Source: Lachnospiraceae bacterium UBA3632 | GTDB taxonomy: Bacteria > Bacillota > Clostridia > Lachnospirales > Lachnospiraceae | DNA length: 64,000 nucleotides | Reading direction: 5' to 3' | Assembly (NCBI GenBank): GCA_002373975.1 | Contig: DFKZ01000123.1 | Coordinates: 1-64,000, forward strand | Part shown: piece after piece, positions 1-8,446 of the stretch | How the letters are laid out: each line of letters opens with the position of its first letter | Numbering within the stretch: the first letter of the stretch is position 1 | Program-made: the position numbers and the translations under genes | The notes under the pieces: model-generated | What the model saw: only the letters and a program-made list of their open reading frames with translations | Databases searched by the model: none | Told to the model about the DNA's origin: nothing

Positions 1-48
1 CAAACGGTTTTCAAGACCGCCTCGTTATGACCGCTTCGATACCTCTCC
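1..48 (-). tRNA. tRNA-Ser(UGA), 3' part outside the window
   Basis: Read on the minus strand from position 48, the sequence has an acceptor strand GGAGAGG, a serine-type D arm and an anticodon arm with loop CTTGAAA, giving anticodon UGA. The variable arm, T arm and 3' acceptor strand lie beyond position 1, so only about the first half is present. A good promoter lies upstream at 92-120. Confidence 0.9.
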
Positions 49-91
49 ATTTCCGATATTCAGTTGCCACTCATCACAAGCGGCGTTTAAT

Positions 92-120
92 ATAATATCA
101 ATCAAAGAGTCAAAAGTCAA
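92..120 (-). promoter_or_regulatory. Promoter of tRNA-Ser
   Basis: On the minus strand TTGACT (115-120) and TATTAT (92-97) are separated by exactly 17 nt, a near-consensus housekeeping promoter about 45 nt upstream of the tRNA. Confidence 0.75.
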
Positions 121-149
121 CACCTTTTTGAATTATTCCGGCGTACATT

Positions 150-782
150 TTATCGCGGCTGCGACAATGCCAGTCCCCACTTGTTCCAGAACCATAAAGT
201 TTCTTTTCCTCCGGGCTCCGTAATGTGCAGAAACTCTTTTTCGTCAAGCCACACGTCTTTTGCCTTTATGCCCATTTTAGATGATACCCAGATCGGGTCT
301 ACACGATCCTCTCTAAAAGCATCATAATCGTATATGCCTATATGCTGTGACCATGTTTTTTCGTCTTTTCCGATCCAGAACGGCTTTGAGTCCCCAAAGC
401 TCCCGATTCTCCAGAAAAGGATCACTATCTCGTCCTCACCGTCATGATCTATATCATCAATAAAATAATCCGATACTTTCCATCCCTCCTTGCTCTCCCA
501 CAGCAGTCTCCCTGATTCATCATACACCGAAAAATGCCTGTTTTTCAGAACTATACCGGCAGTTTCCACGACTGCTTCTCTGTCAGGGTTTTCAAATTCT
601 CCCGGAATATCTGTAAATACATGGTTTTCCGCTTTATTATTCCATTTTACCCAGCCCGGAAGAAATGTTCCCCTTTTCCATAGGAAATAGAATAAAAAAG
701 CGCAGACCAAAACGGCTACTGCAATACACAGTAGCCGTATTATCACATGTGTTTTCTTTGAAGATCCGTCAGTCTTCCTCAT
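150..782 (-). CDS. Membrane-anchored protein with a D-x-D-x-D-G repeat motif, function unknown
   Basis: This is a 210-residue protein of unknown function. It has a short basic N-terminus, one membrane segment (roughly residues 13-35) and an exported domain. The domain carries a DIDHDGEDEIVIL stretch, the Asp-rich calcium-type motif common in FG-GAP/VCBS beta-propeller blades, and many Trp and Tyr residues. I chose the ATG at 782, which overlaps the end of the preceding DUF3160 gene by 14 nt and suggests translational coupling. ATG 788 and 857 are also in frame but sit deeper inside the upstream gene. No clear Shine-Dalgarno sequence is visible. The tight linkage suggests it works at the cell surface with the DUF3160 protein, which is inference. 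Confidence 0.7.
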   Translation of the reverse strand: MRKTDGSSKKTHVIIRLLCIAVAVLVCAFLFYFLWKRGTFLPGWVKWNNKAENHVFTDIPGEFENPDREAVVETAGIVLKNRHFSVYDESGRLLWESKEGWKVSDYFIDDIDHDGEDEIVILFWRIGSFGDSKPFWIGKDEKTWSQHIGIYDYDAFREDRVDPIWVSSKMGIKAKDVWLDEKEFLHITEPGGKETLWFWNKWGLALSQPR

Positions 783-3321
783 ATCCATATCTGTATGACT
801 TTGTCCAATCCTCCTGCGGCGGAACACCTTCCCGCATGTAATTGTAATTGCCGTCATCCATCATTTCCATACCGAGAAGCTGTCTCCACTGCGTGTCTGT
901 CATTCTGTCACTAAGCGGCTGATCAAACTGATAGAAGGAATATACACTTCCGAATGCAAGCTTCTTAACGCCATCCACTTCCACTACAACCACTATCATA
1001 TTCGCGTATCCGGTTGCAAGTTCCAGGCATGAGCCGTTAGGATCGGTGGCAACGTCCGCAATTATGGCACAGGGAAATTCTCTTGTGGTAAAGTATTCAT
1101 TATCTGCTTCGTCCTTGTGAACTTCCTGCCAGAAATGCTCAAGCTGACCGCCGTATGTTCTTATAAACTCAAACTCCTCTTCGGTCGGAAGCTCATCAGT
1201 GAGCTCCTTTTCCGCTATAACCTGAAGCTTTTCTACTATCCCGGACATAAGCTCAAGGTTCTGCTTATCTTCCGCTCTCAGCACGCCATAGTAATCCAGC
1301 CCTTCCCTTGTGGCATTCACAAGATTATACAGGCGGGCATACACCTCAGGCTCAGGCTCAACGTATCCTCTGTCGTCTCTTACGGGTAGCTCTCCGTCGC
1401 CCATCTCAGCGATCATCTGCTTGGCATAGAGGATTGTGTCATGCTTTAATTCCGCATAGCTTCCCAGGAATGTCGTAAGATTCTTCTTGTTCCACTCCTC
1501 GGATTGCATAAAAGCAGGATAGCCGTCACCCTTTTCCTCAAGAACAGGTCGAAGAGTGTTTATCCACCCCGAATAAAGGCTGTTGTTCCATAAGGAATCC
1601 GTAGACTCCTTTACCATCCGGCGCAGACTCTCCATATTCTCATCATATTTTGCGAAATCGGTCTCACCCTTTTCCTCCAGGATATCCAAAGCGGTATCTG
1701 AACCCAGTGCAGCGGGAACATCAAGAGCATTGGGCAGATATCTGCACTGTCCCTGCGAATTGGCATCAGTTTTGTCATAGCAAAGATTGGAGAATATCGC
1801 TTCATCTATGGAGAATCTCTGGCCCATAAATCTGAAACCGTTTATCTTGGCTTCTTTTTCATCTTCGCTATCGCTCGCCATTACAACCACAGAATTGATA
1901 CGGGGTGCAGGCAGCATACCTACCAACTTATGGAATGCCTTCCAGTTCTTTTCATCTCCGGGAAGATCTGATACTGTTACATTTTCACCATATGTGGCAT
2001 CTATTATCGGTCTGAATTCATAATATCCGCAGTCATCGGAGGATCCGGCAAAGAATGAAGTAACAGTGTAAACTCTCTCCCACTCCGCAAGTACGTCACC
2101 TTCCATGGCAAGCGTCATAAGAAGTGCAGACCTGTTCTGATCCTCATCCTTACTTGCAAAATTGCGCCTTCCGTACCACATCATCGCCTTAAAATACTTG
2201 CTCAGTTCCTCGTCGGTATCGTAATACCCTCTGGGCTTGTACTGGGAATAATCCTCCATATAATCAGGATTGTTAAACAGCGGTGATACCTCTATCCTGT
2301 CGGCAGCCTCAATAAGCGAAAGCTCTGCCTGTACAGCATCCGCCACATCGGCAGGTATATTTGCACCGGGATTAAGAAGCACATCTCCCACCGTAAAGAA
2401 TGCAAGATTAGTCCACGCTGCTTTTTCCCATTCGGTTCCTTTCAGAGCATTATACTGTTCCTCTGACTTTGCTTTCATAAGGCTTCCAATGCCTGATACC
2501 TCGCCTATCAGTTCATTCTTTTCCGTATTTTTCATAAGATATGCAAAATACAGATGATATGTATGCATTATCGAATCCACGGTAACGAAGTTGGGCGTCA
2601 TGGCATAACGGTTTGATTCGTAAACCGAAAAGAACTCATCATAATATCCGTCCATTACAAGGAACTGATTCTCGGCGAGCATCTCCTTTGCCTTGTCGTT
2701 ATAGTACTCGATCAGGTCGGCATTATCTATATCGCTGAAATCAGTCGAAAACGAAAACAGGCGGGACGCCGGAATCACCGAGGAGTACTTTGAGGAAATG
2801 TTGTCGTTAAGGATAGATGGTCTTGACAGGTATTTAATTCCTTTTTCATAAATACCGTTGACATATTCATCCACTTCTTCATCACTTATCTGTGTGGCAG
2901 GCTCAGTGTTATCAAGAGGCGGAAGCTCGGATACATCGGGCTTTGCTGTTGTATCGTCATACACTGTAATGATGTCATCCTCAACATCCGCGGGCTGCTC
3001 CATCTTAGGCTTTACCACCAGGAAGAATACTGCAACAGCTACAGCTGTAATAACCAGCAACAAACCGGCAACCGCTGCCGCTATGATGATCGCGATCTTT
3101 GCGCCCTTGGGCAAGCCTTTTTTAGGCGCAGCGGGTTCATTGGTGGGCTTAGTTGCAGCGGGCTGAGCCTGCGTCTCAGGCGCAGTTACGCTGACAGCCG
3201 GCTGAACCTGAGGTTCCGGCTGTGCTACCTGTGGCTGTGCTATAGGTTTAACCTTCGCTCCGCAGGCAGTGCAGAAAGATGCACCTTCCTTTATCTGTTT
3301 TCCACATTTTGTACAGAACAT
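769..3321 (-). CDS. DUF3160-type membrane protein with N-terminal zinc ribbon
   Basis: The protein has 850 residues. The first 25 hold a zinc ribbon of the zinc_ribbon_2 type with two CxxC pairs (CTKCGK and CTACGA). A Pro/Ala/Gln-rich linker follows, then one strong membrane helix (about residues 72-98), an acidic linker, and a large extracellular domain that I recognise as DUF3160: helical, Trp/Tyr-rich, with conserved blocks such as FMGQRFSIDE and CRYLPNALDVPA. The ATG at 3321 is chosen because GGAGGAAT lies 5-10 nt upstream; an in-frame start at 3414 has no such site. The biochemical function of DUF3160 is not known. The next gene begins inside its 3' end. Confidence 0.85.
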   Translation of the reverse strand: MFCTKCGKQIKEGASFCTACGAKVKPIAQPQVAQPEPQVQPAVSVTAPETQAQPAATKPTNEPAAPKKGLPKGAKIAIIIAAAVAGLLLVITAVAVAVFFLVVKPKMEQPADVEDDIITVYDDTTAKPDVSELPPLDNTEPATQISDEEVDEYVNGIYEKGIKYLSRPSILNDNISSKYSSVIPASRLFSFSTDFSDIDNADLIEYYNDKAKEMLAENQFLVMDGYYDEFFSVYESNRYAMTPNFVTVDSIMHTYHLYFAYLMKNTEKNELIGEVSGIGSLMKAKSEEQYNALKGTEWEKAAWTNLAFFTVGDVLLNPGANIPADVADAVQAELSLIEAADRIEVSPLFNNPDYMEDYSQYKPRGYYDTDEELSKYFKAMMWYGRRNFASKDEDQNRSALLMTLAMEGDVLAEWERVYTVTSFFAGSSDDCGYYEFRPIIDATYGENVTVSDLPGDEKNWKAFHKLVGMLPAPRINSVVVMASDSEDEKEAKINGFRFMGQRFSIDEAIFSNLCYDKTDANSQGQCRYLPNALDVPAALGSDTALDILEEKGETDFAKYDENMESLRRMVKESTDSLWNNSLYSGWINTLRPVLEEKGDGYPAFMQSEEWNKKNLTTFLGSYAELKHDTILYAKQMIAEMGDGELPVRDDRGYVEPEPEVYARLYNLVNATREGLDYYGVLRAEDKQNLELMSGIVEKLQVIAEKELTDELPTEEEFEFIRTYGGQLEHFWQEVHKDEADNEYFTTREFPCAIIADVATDPNGSCLELATGYANMIVVVVEVDGVKKLAFGSVYSFYQFDQPLSDRMTDTQWRQLLGMEMMDDGNYNYMREGVPPQEDWTKSYRYGYEED

Positions 3322-3393
3322 ATCTATTCCTCCGCAGATTAAATCACATATTTTATGTTCTTTAAATATATCATATAAGCTTGGTAATGAGAA

Positions 3394-3427
3394 GAAAAAA
3401 AAGCCATCTTCCAAAGGGAAAATGGCT
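3394..3427 (-). terminator. Intrinsic terminator of the gpx-CDF operon
   Basis: On the minus strand AGCCAT and TTCC pair with their complements around a 3-nt loop, and eight T residues follow. It lies 30 nt after the CDF transporter stop. Confidence 0.85.
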
Positions 3428-3456
3428 CAGCATATTTACTTCTGCATTTTATTTTT

Positions 3457-4581
3457 TTAATCAACTTCGCTCAGATCCAGATCCATCGCAGCCTGGATTG
3501 AATAATCCGGGAATTCTTTCTGAACCTTTGCGACTGCGGCCTCGTACACAGCCTCTCTATCCTTTGGATCAAAACTTACCACGATATCAAACCGCATGGT
3601 TTTTTCTTCCGTGTCTATATTGAATCCGTGCATCTGAAGCACATTTGGATCCTCGGTAACAAGGCGCGATACCGTTTCCCTTGCCTGAATGGCTTCCACA
3701 TCCTTGGTATTATGAGAATACAATCCTATTGCAGTAAGTACCACATTGTGCTCCTCATAAACCTTTACCTGTACCCGTCTTATCAGCTTATCAAGCTCGT
3801 CTGCCGAAAGAGTATCGGGTATTTCAATATGAACCGATCCGTTGTGCGAATCGGGACCGTAATTGTGGAGCACAAGATCGTATGCTCCGCTGATCTCGGG
3901 AAAACTCTTGATGGTATTCTTTATATCCCTTGCAAGCTGTGGATCGACTCTTTCACCGAGGATCTTAGAAATAGTCTCCCTGAGCATATCAAATCCCGAT
4001 TTGATGATCAGGATAGCGATAATAGCACCCAGCCATGCCTCGAGAGAAATGTGGAATATAAGAAATACAGCGGCAGCTGCCAGAGTCGAAGCTGATATGA
4101 TAGAATCCATCAGCGCATCCGTTCCGGAATTGACAAGGGAATCGGAATTGACTTTCTTTCCGGTCCTCTTTACAAACAGACCAAGCACTATCTTTACAAC
4201 AACCGCCACAGCGACAATGACCAGTGATACAACCGAGTAATCGGCTTTCTCCGGATGGATGATCTTCTTAATAGATTCAACCAGAGCCGTCGCGCCTGCA
4301 TACAGGACGATCATCGAGATGAGCATCGCACTCAGATACTCTATTCTACCGTATCCGAAAGGGTGCTTTTTATCAGGCCTCTTTCCCGCAAGAAATGTTC
4401 CCACGATAGTAATGACCGAGCTGCCTGCGTCGGATATATTGTTTACGGCATCCATCACGATTGCGATGGAATTGACCATAAGCCCTATAACCGCCTTAAA
4501 TCCCGCGAGAAAGACATTGGCCACTATCCCGATGATACTTGTCCTGATTATCGTTTTATCACGATCACTTCGCACTTTCAT
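3457..4581 (-). CDS. Cation diffusion facilitator (CDF) family transporter
   Basis: At 374 residues this is a standard CDF exporter of divalent cations such as Zn, Mn, Fe or Co, working by proton antiport in the cytoplasmic membrane. Six membrane segments span about residues 10-215, followed by a cytoplasmic ferredoxin-like domain (about 220-300) and an extra C-terminal alpha/beta segment. The metal site of TM2 is visible as MDAVNNISDAGSS (Asp, Asn, Asp) and that of TM5 as GTDALMDS. The HPFGYGR loop after TM2 is typical. The start lies 4 nt after the glutathione peroxidase stop with GGGA upstream, so the two genes form an operon. The metal cannot be assigned from sequence alone, but the peroxidase context would suit Mn or Fe. 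Confidence 0.92.
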   Translation of the reverse strand: MKVRSDRDKTIIRTSIIGIVANVFLAGFKAVIGLMVNSIAIVMDAVNNISDAGSSVITIVGTFLAGKRPDKKHPFGYGRIEYLSAMLISMIVLYAGATALVESIKKIIHPEKADYSVVSLVIVAVAVVVKIVLGLFVKRTGKKVNSDSLVNSGTDALMDSIISASTLAAAAVFLIFHISLEAWLGAIIAILIIKSGFDMLRETISKILGERVDPQLARDIKNTIKSFPEISGAYDLVLHNYGPDSHNGSVHIEIPDTLSADELDKLIRRVQVKVYEEHNVVLTAIGLYSHNTKDVEAIQARETVSRLVTEDPNVLQMHGFNIDTEEKTMRFDIVVSFDPKDREAVYEAAVAKVQKEFPDYSIQAAMDLDLSEVD

Positions 4582-4585
4582 TTTA

Positions 4586-5134
4586 TTATCCCAAAAGCTC
4601 TTCTACAGCCTTTCTGACCACTCCCATATCTGTTGTGGGCTCAAATCTGGCTACTACGTTGCCTTCTCTGTCGATCAGGAACTTGGTGAAATTCCACTTG
4701 ATGTACGCCTTGTCACCGAACTTTTTGTTATTGGCATTGGTGAACTTGTTAAGTGCGGCATTCTTAAGGCCCTTGCCAAAGCCTTCAAAACTCTTCTGGG
4801 TAGCAAGATGTACAAAAAGCGGATCGGCATTGTCACCGTTAACATCGATCTTTGCGAACTGAGGGAACTCTGTTCCGAACTTCATGGTACAGAACTCATG
4901 GATCTCGTCAGCATCGCCGGGTGCCTGATTTGCAAACTGGTTGCAGGGGAAATCGAGGATCTCGAATCCCTTGTCCCTGAGATCTTTATACATAGCCTCA
5001 AGAGGCTCATAATGCGGTGTGAAGCCGCATCCCGTCGCTGTATTGACTATGAGGAGAACCTTTCCCGCGTAATCGCTGAGACTAACCTCATTGCCTGTTC
5101 TGTCTGTAACCTTAAAATCGTAAACTGTAGCCAT
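4586..5134 (-). CDS. gpx: Glutathione peroxidase family thiol peroxidase
   Basis: The 182-residue protein belongs to the GPx/BtuE family, which reduces peroxides, in bacteria usually with thioredoxin. The peroxidatic Cys lies in NTATGCGFT near residue 36. The FPCNQF motif (about residues 62-67, with the second conserved Cys) and the WNFTKF motif complete the Cys/Gln/Trp/Asn tetrad. It uses Cys, not selenocysteine. The start has an ideal AGGAGG 7-8 nt upstream. It is the first gene of an operon with a CDF exporter and is preceded by a strong promoter and a candidate operator. A role in defence against peroxide is known for the family. Confidence 0.95.
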   Translation of the reverse strand: MATVYDFKVTDRTGNEVSLSDYAGKVLLIVNTATGCGFTPHYEPLEAMYKDLRDKGFEILDFPCNQFANQAPGDADEIHEFCTMKFGTEFPQFAKIDVNGDNADPLFVHLATQKSFEGFGKGLKNAALNKFTNANNKKFGDKAYIKWNFTKFLIDREGNVVARFEPTTDMGVVRKAVEELLG

Positions 5135-5220
5135 TTTTTGTCCTCCTTAAATATAACTGATTTGTTTAGCTGTTTGCAATAATCATATTTACATTGTGTG
5201 CAATATAATTTTGTAAAACC

Positions 5221-5249
5221 AATATAGCAAATACTCTAAATGATGTCAA
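5221..5249 (-). promoter_or_regulatory. Promoter of gpx
   Basis: On the minus strand a consensus TTGACA (5244-5249) is followed after 17 nt by TATATT (5221-5226). The expected start is about 80 nt before the gpx ATG. The transcribed leader contains ATTGTGTGCAAT, a short palindrome, and a second TGCAATA copy nearby. Confidence 0.85.
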
Positions 5250-5297
5250 CAGGTTTTTAAAAACTTTTTTTATAAAAAAACAAACACACTCTCTTTA

Positions 5298-5326
5298 TTG
5301 TGCGCTTCGCCGCGCTGTGATATAAT
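5298..5326 (+). promoter_or_regulatory. Promoter of the YitT-family gene
   Basis: TTGTGC (5298-5303) and a perfect TATAAT (5321-5326) are separated by 17 nt. A TG one base before the -10 makes it an extended -10 promoter. It diverges from the gpx promoter. Confidence 0.75.
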
Positions 5327-5381
5327 GAAATCCGCCTTTTTAAGACCTTAAAAAAAACTGTAAGCGGGGGATTTAAGGAAC

Positions 5382-6284
5382 GTGAAAACCAGAATTAAAA
5401 AGATCATATTGGATATCCTGTGCGATATCATAGGAAGCATCCTCTACGCCATGGGCATTCACTGCTTTGCCAAAATGGCAAACTTCGCAACCGGTGGGGT
5501 ATCGGGCCTCGCCCTCATCATGAACCATATGTGGAATCTGCCTGTGGGAGTGATGACCATAGCAATGAACATTCCTCTGGTGATCGTAAGCTGGAAGATA
5601 GTAGGAAAGAAATATATATTTAAAACAGCCAAGACCATGGTATTTACCATGATATTCCTGGATGTGATCTTCCCTCTCATCCCCATGTACAGCGGAAACA
5701 GACTTATGGCAGCCGTTTATTCGGGGCTTTGCATGGGAGCCGGAATGGCATTCTTCTATATGCGGGGAAGCAGTTCGGGCGGATCTGATTTTATATCAAT
5801 GATCGTAAAGGTCCGTCATCCCTTTATTTCCCTGGGAATAGTTACAGCTGCAACCGATTTCCTGGTCATCATGCTCGGCTGGCCCGTATTTAAAGATGTG
5901 GATTCCGTTCTCTACGGAATAATCAACTCGTTTGCCGCGTCCATTGTTATCGATCGCATTCTGTACGGTATCGGTGCCGGTAAAATGGTGCTCATCATCA
6001 CCACCAAAACAGACGAACTTATCGAGCGGATCAGCGATATGACCGACCGGGGCTCCACGATCATAAAGGCTATCGGGAGCTATACCAGAGAGAACAAGGA
6101 TATTATCCTCTGTGCCTGCTCCAAATCGCAGACATATACTATTACAAGCCTTGCCCACGAGGTTGACAACGGCGCCTTCGTGATGGTAACAGAAACCAGC
6201 GAGGTATTCGGAGAAGGCTTTAAAGAGTATAAAAAAGAATATAAAAAAGATTACAAAAATCTTACTAAGAAAGAGGGCGATTAA
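5382..6284 (+). CDS. YitT family protein (DUF161 plus DUF2179)
   Basis: The protein has 300 residues, with five to six membrane segments in the first 200 and a cytoplasmic alpha/beta domain (DUF2179) at the end containing DRGSTIIKAIGSYT and CACSKSQ. This layout is that of YitT-family inner-membrane proteins, which are common in Firmicutes and of uncertain function. It begins with GTG at 5382, preceded by AAGGAA. It is one of few plus-strand genes here and appears to be monocistronic, with its own promoter and a hairpin over the stop codon. The C-terminus is very Lys- and Tyr-rich (repeated YKKE units). Confidence 0.9.
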   Translation: MKTRIKKIILDILCDIIGSILYAMGIHCFAKMANFATGGVSGLALIMNHMWNLPVGVMTIAMNIPLVIVSWKIVGKKYIFKTAKTMVFTMIFLDVIFPLIPMYSGNRLMAAVYSGLCMGAGMAFFYMRGSSSGGSDFISMIVKVRHPFISLGIVTAATDFLVIMLGWPVFKDVDSVLYGIINSFAASIVIDRILYGIGAGKMVLIITTKTDELIERISDMTDRGSTIIKAIGSYTRENKDIILCACSKSQTYTITSLAHEVDNGAFVMVTETSEVFGEGFKEYKKEYKKDYKNLTKKEGD

Positions 6285-6295
6285 TCTCGCCCTCT
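6272..6295. terminator. Hairpin at the YitT stop codon, possible two-way terminator
   Basis: AGAGGGCGA and TCGCCCTCT form a perfect 9-bp stem around a 6-nt loop containing the stop codon. The downstream tract is only moderately T-rich on either strand (TCTATT, TTTCTT), so termination strength is uncertain. It lies between two convergent genes. Confidence 0.55.
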
Positions 6296-6354
6296 TCTAT
6301 TAATCTGCCGGATCACTTCCGGCGTCAGATTGTATTGCTTTTATTGACAGTTTA

Positions 6355-7857
6355 TTATTCCATGCTCTCGCTTACGGCCTCTGCTACGGCTTTCTTTGCT
6401 TCGTCTTTGCCAAGTCCGCTTACGTTAACATTGTGGTTAACCTTAGCGTCATAGGTCTGAGCTTTCATCACCTCGGTAAGATCAAAACCTGTGGTCTCCC
6501 TCACCGACTCGATAACCTTAGCAAGCACTGCAGGGGTATATCCGCCTACCGAAGTAACTCCGCCTTCACCCGAACCGGAATCGATAACAGTAACTTTGTC
6601 GATAGCGGAAATGGGTTCTGCGATAGCCTTCGCGATCTCGGGAAGCTGTTTGATGATCATCTCTGTGATAGCTGCATTGTTGTACTTTGCATAAGCTTCT
6701 GCCTTCTTTTCCATAGCCTGAGCTTCAGCAATACCCTTTGCTTCGATTGCTTCTGCCTCTGCACGTCCAACGGCTGCTATACCTTCTGCTTCCTTCTGCT
6801 TTGCATATATTGCGGCATCTGCCTGAGCCTTTACAGCCTCGGCTTTCTTTTCCTGCTCATACTTAGCAGCATCTGCTTCACGCTGTCTCTCGATAAGATT
6901 TGCTTCTGCTTCCTGCTGACGGCGATACTTCTCTGCTTCTGCTTTCTTTCTGATCTCTGCGGTGAGTGCCTGCTCTGCAACCTGTGCTTCCTTTGCCTTG
7001 AGCTCTACTTCGCGCTCCTGACGTGCGATATCGGCATTGGTACGGGTTACTTCGATAGTCTTTCTCTGCTCTTCCTGCTGGATCTCGTATGCTGCATCAG
7101 CTGCTGCCTTCTTGGTATCGGAAGCCTGTTTGAGTTCTGCCTTCTGGATTGCCAGATCATTCTGCTTCTTGGCGATCTCAGTCTGTGAAAGAACCTGAGC
7201 ATCATTGGCATCCTTGTCTGCCTTAGCCTGTGCAACCTTGATATCTCTCTCGGATTCTGCTCTCGAGATGGCTGCTGCCTTCTGTATACGAACTACGTTG
7301 TCAACACCGAGGTTTTCGATAACATGATTGTTATCCGTGAAGTTCTGTACATTGAAGGATGTGATCACAAGTCCCATGGCTGCGAGATCGGGATCTGCAT
7401 TCTCTTTAACAAGAAGTGCAAATTTCTGACGGTCGGAAACCATTTCCTCGAGTTTCATCTTACCTACGATCTCACGTACATTACCTTCCAGCACTTCTCT
7501 TGCAACTGCTGCGATATACTCAGGTTTCTTGTTCAGGAAGTTCTTGGCAGCCAGCTTTATTAGATCCGGTGTATGACCAACCTGTACGTTAACCGTTGCA
7601 TCTACGTTAATGTTGATATAGTCCGCTGTGGGTACCGCACTTGATGTTTTAACATCTATCGGGATCAGCTGGAGTTTTAATACGTCCTTCTTCTCAAGAA
7701 AAGGTACTTTCACTCCGCTTCGTCCGATAAGGATCCTGGGTTGCTTGTGAAGACCTGTGATGATGAAGGCCTCATCCGTTGATGCTTTTACATAGCCTGC
7801 AAGCATGACAATCAGGACTATGAGCACTGCAATTCCGATCAATACATATTTAAACAT
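6355..7857 (-). CDS. Flotillin (SPFH domain membrane scaffold)
   Basis: The 500-residue protein has a membrane hairpin segment at residues 3-22, an SPFH/PHB domain to about residue 190, and a long Ala/Glu/Lys/Gln-rich coiled coil (about 190-400) full of EAE and AEA repeats, as in B. subtilis FloT/YuaG. Flotillins organise membrane microdomains. The C-terminal part carries SGSGEGGVTSVGGYTP and FDLTEVM motifs seen in bacterial flotillins. The start at 7857 has AGGAGG 6 nt upstream; the in-frame start at 7941 has no ribosome site. No NfeD partner gene is adjacent. The minus strand has a weak extended -10 element TATAGT near 7907-7912. Confidence 0.93.
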   Translation of the reverse strand: MFKYVLIGIAVLIVLIVMLAGYVKASTDEAFIITGLHKQPRILIGRSGVKVPFLEKKDVLKLQLIPIDVKTSSAVPTADYININVDATVNVQVGHTPDLIKLAAKNFLNKKPEYIAAVAREVLEGNVREIVGKMKLEEMVSDRQKFALLVKENADPDLAAMGLVITSFNVQNFTDNNHVIENLGVDNVVRIQKAAAISRAESERDIKVAQAKADKDANDAQVLSQTEIAKKQNDLAIQKAELKQASDTKKAAADAAYEIQQEEQRKTIEVTRTNADIARQEREVELKAKEAQVAEQALTAEIRKKAEAEKYRRQQEAEANLIERQREADAAKYEQEKKAEAVKAQADAAIYAKQKEAEGIAAVGRAEAEAIEAKGIAEAQAMEKKAEAYAKYNNAAITEMIIKQLPEIAKAIAEPISAIDKVTVIDSGSGEGGVTSVGGYTPAVLAKVIESVRETTGFDLTEVMKAQTYDAKVNHNVNVSGLGKDEAKKAVAEAVSESME

Positions 7858-7993
7858 TTTGTCCTCCTTTTCCCGGCGAACCACTCGTTCGCTTCGTGTT
7901 GAGAATACTATACCAATCTCCCACTGATAAATATATCTCAAAAAGAGCGAATTGGAAATATGTATTTTGCTGTTCGTACGTACCGATTCTTCA

Positions 7994-8446
7994 TTAAATG
8001 AAAACTGCTGATGTGATCCACAAACCCACCGTTATATACGGAACCATAGCCACCTTCTTCTTAAGCATTCCGCGGCTGTCCACGTTTTTCCTGACAGACT
8101 GAACCACCGTAAGAAGTAAAAAAGTAATGGCAAAATGAAAAATACATACCTCCACCGTCTTGCCAAAAAGGATCAGAAACATCGCGCATACGCATAGTGC
8201 ATGGCTGTCGGCCCGTCCATATACCCTCGCCATGACAAATTCCTGTACGGCCACATATATCACAAGGCCTGCTGCCTCTCCCATCCCCACCTCCGGCCCG
8301 GTGAAAAACATTCCAAGTGAGATCGCGACAGCGATCATCCATAAAAAGTCATACACTTCCCTGGTCATCAGATCCATCACCGCTGCGGCAAAAAAGACAG
8401 CATTAAACGTTATGAATATAACCACCTGCACGCCTGTCATACTCAT
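7994..8446 (-). CDS. tadV: Prepilin peptidase of the Tad locus (A24, TadV/CpaA-like)
   Basis: This 150-residue polytopic protein has five to six hydrophobic segments. Two Asp residues fit the aspartic protease pair of A24 peptidases: Asp in AVMDLMTREVYDF near the N-terminus, and Asp in GRADSH, which replaces the usual GxGD. The short form without a methylase domain is what Tad systems use. It is the last gene of the pilus operon and overlaps the surface-protein gene by 4 nt (ATGA). It would cleave the leader peptides of the pilin and pseudopilins upstream. The GRAD variant is a departure from GxGD, so activity is inferred from context. Confidence 0.8.
   Translation of the reverse strand: MSMTGVQVVIFITFNAVFFAAAVMDLMTREVYDFLWMIAVAISLGMFFTGPEVGMGEAAGLVIYVAVQEFVMARVYGRADSHALCVCAMFLILFGKTVEVCIFHFAITFLLLTVVQSVRKNVDSRGMLKKKVAMVPYITVGLWITSAVFI

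Noticed and set aside
4586..5134. Selenocysteine in glutathione peroxidase
   Set aside because: The catalytic codon encodes Cys and the reading frame has no internal TGA.
4259..5182. A 307-codon plus-strand frame opposite gpx and the CDF gene
   Set aside because: Both minus-strand genes are clear family members with ribosome sites; the opposite frame is a codon-bias shadow.
6433..7188. A Cys/Leu-rich 251-codon frame opposite flotillin
   Set aside because: It mirrors the Ala/Glu/Lys/Gln codons of the flotillin coiled coil and has no start signals.
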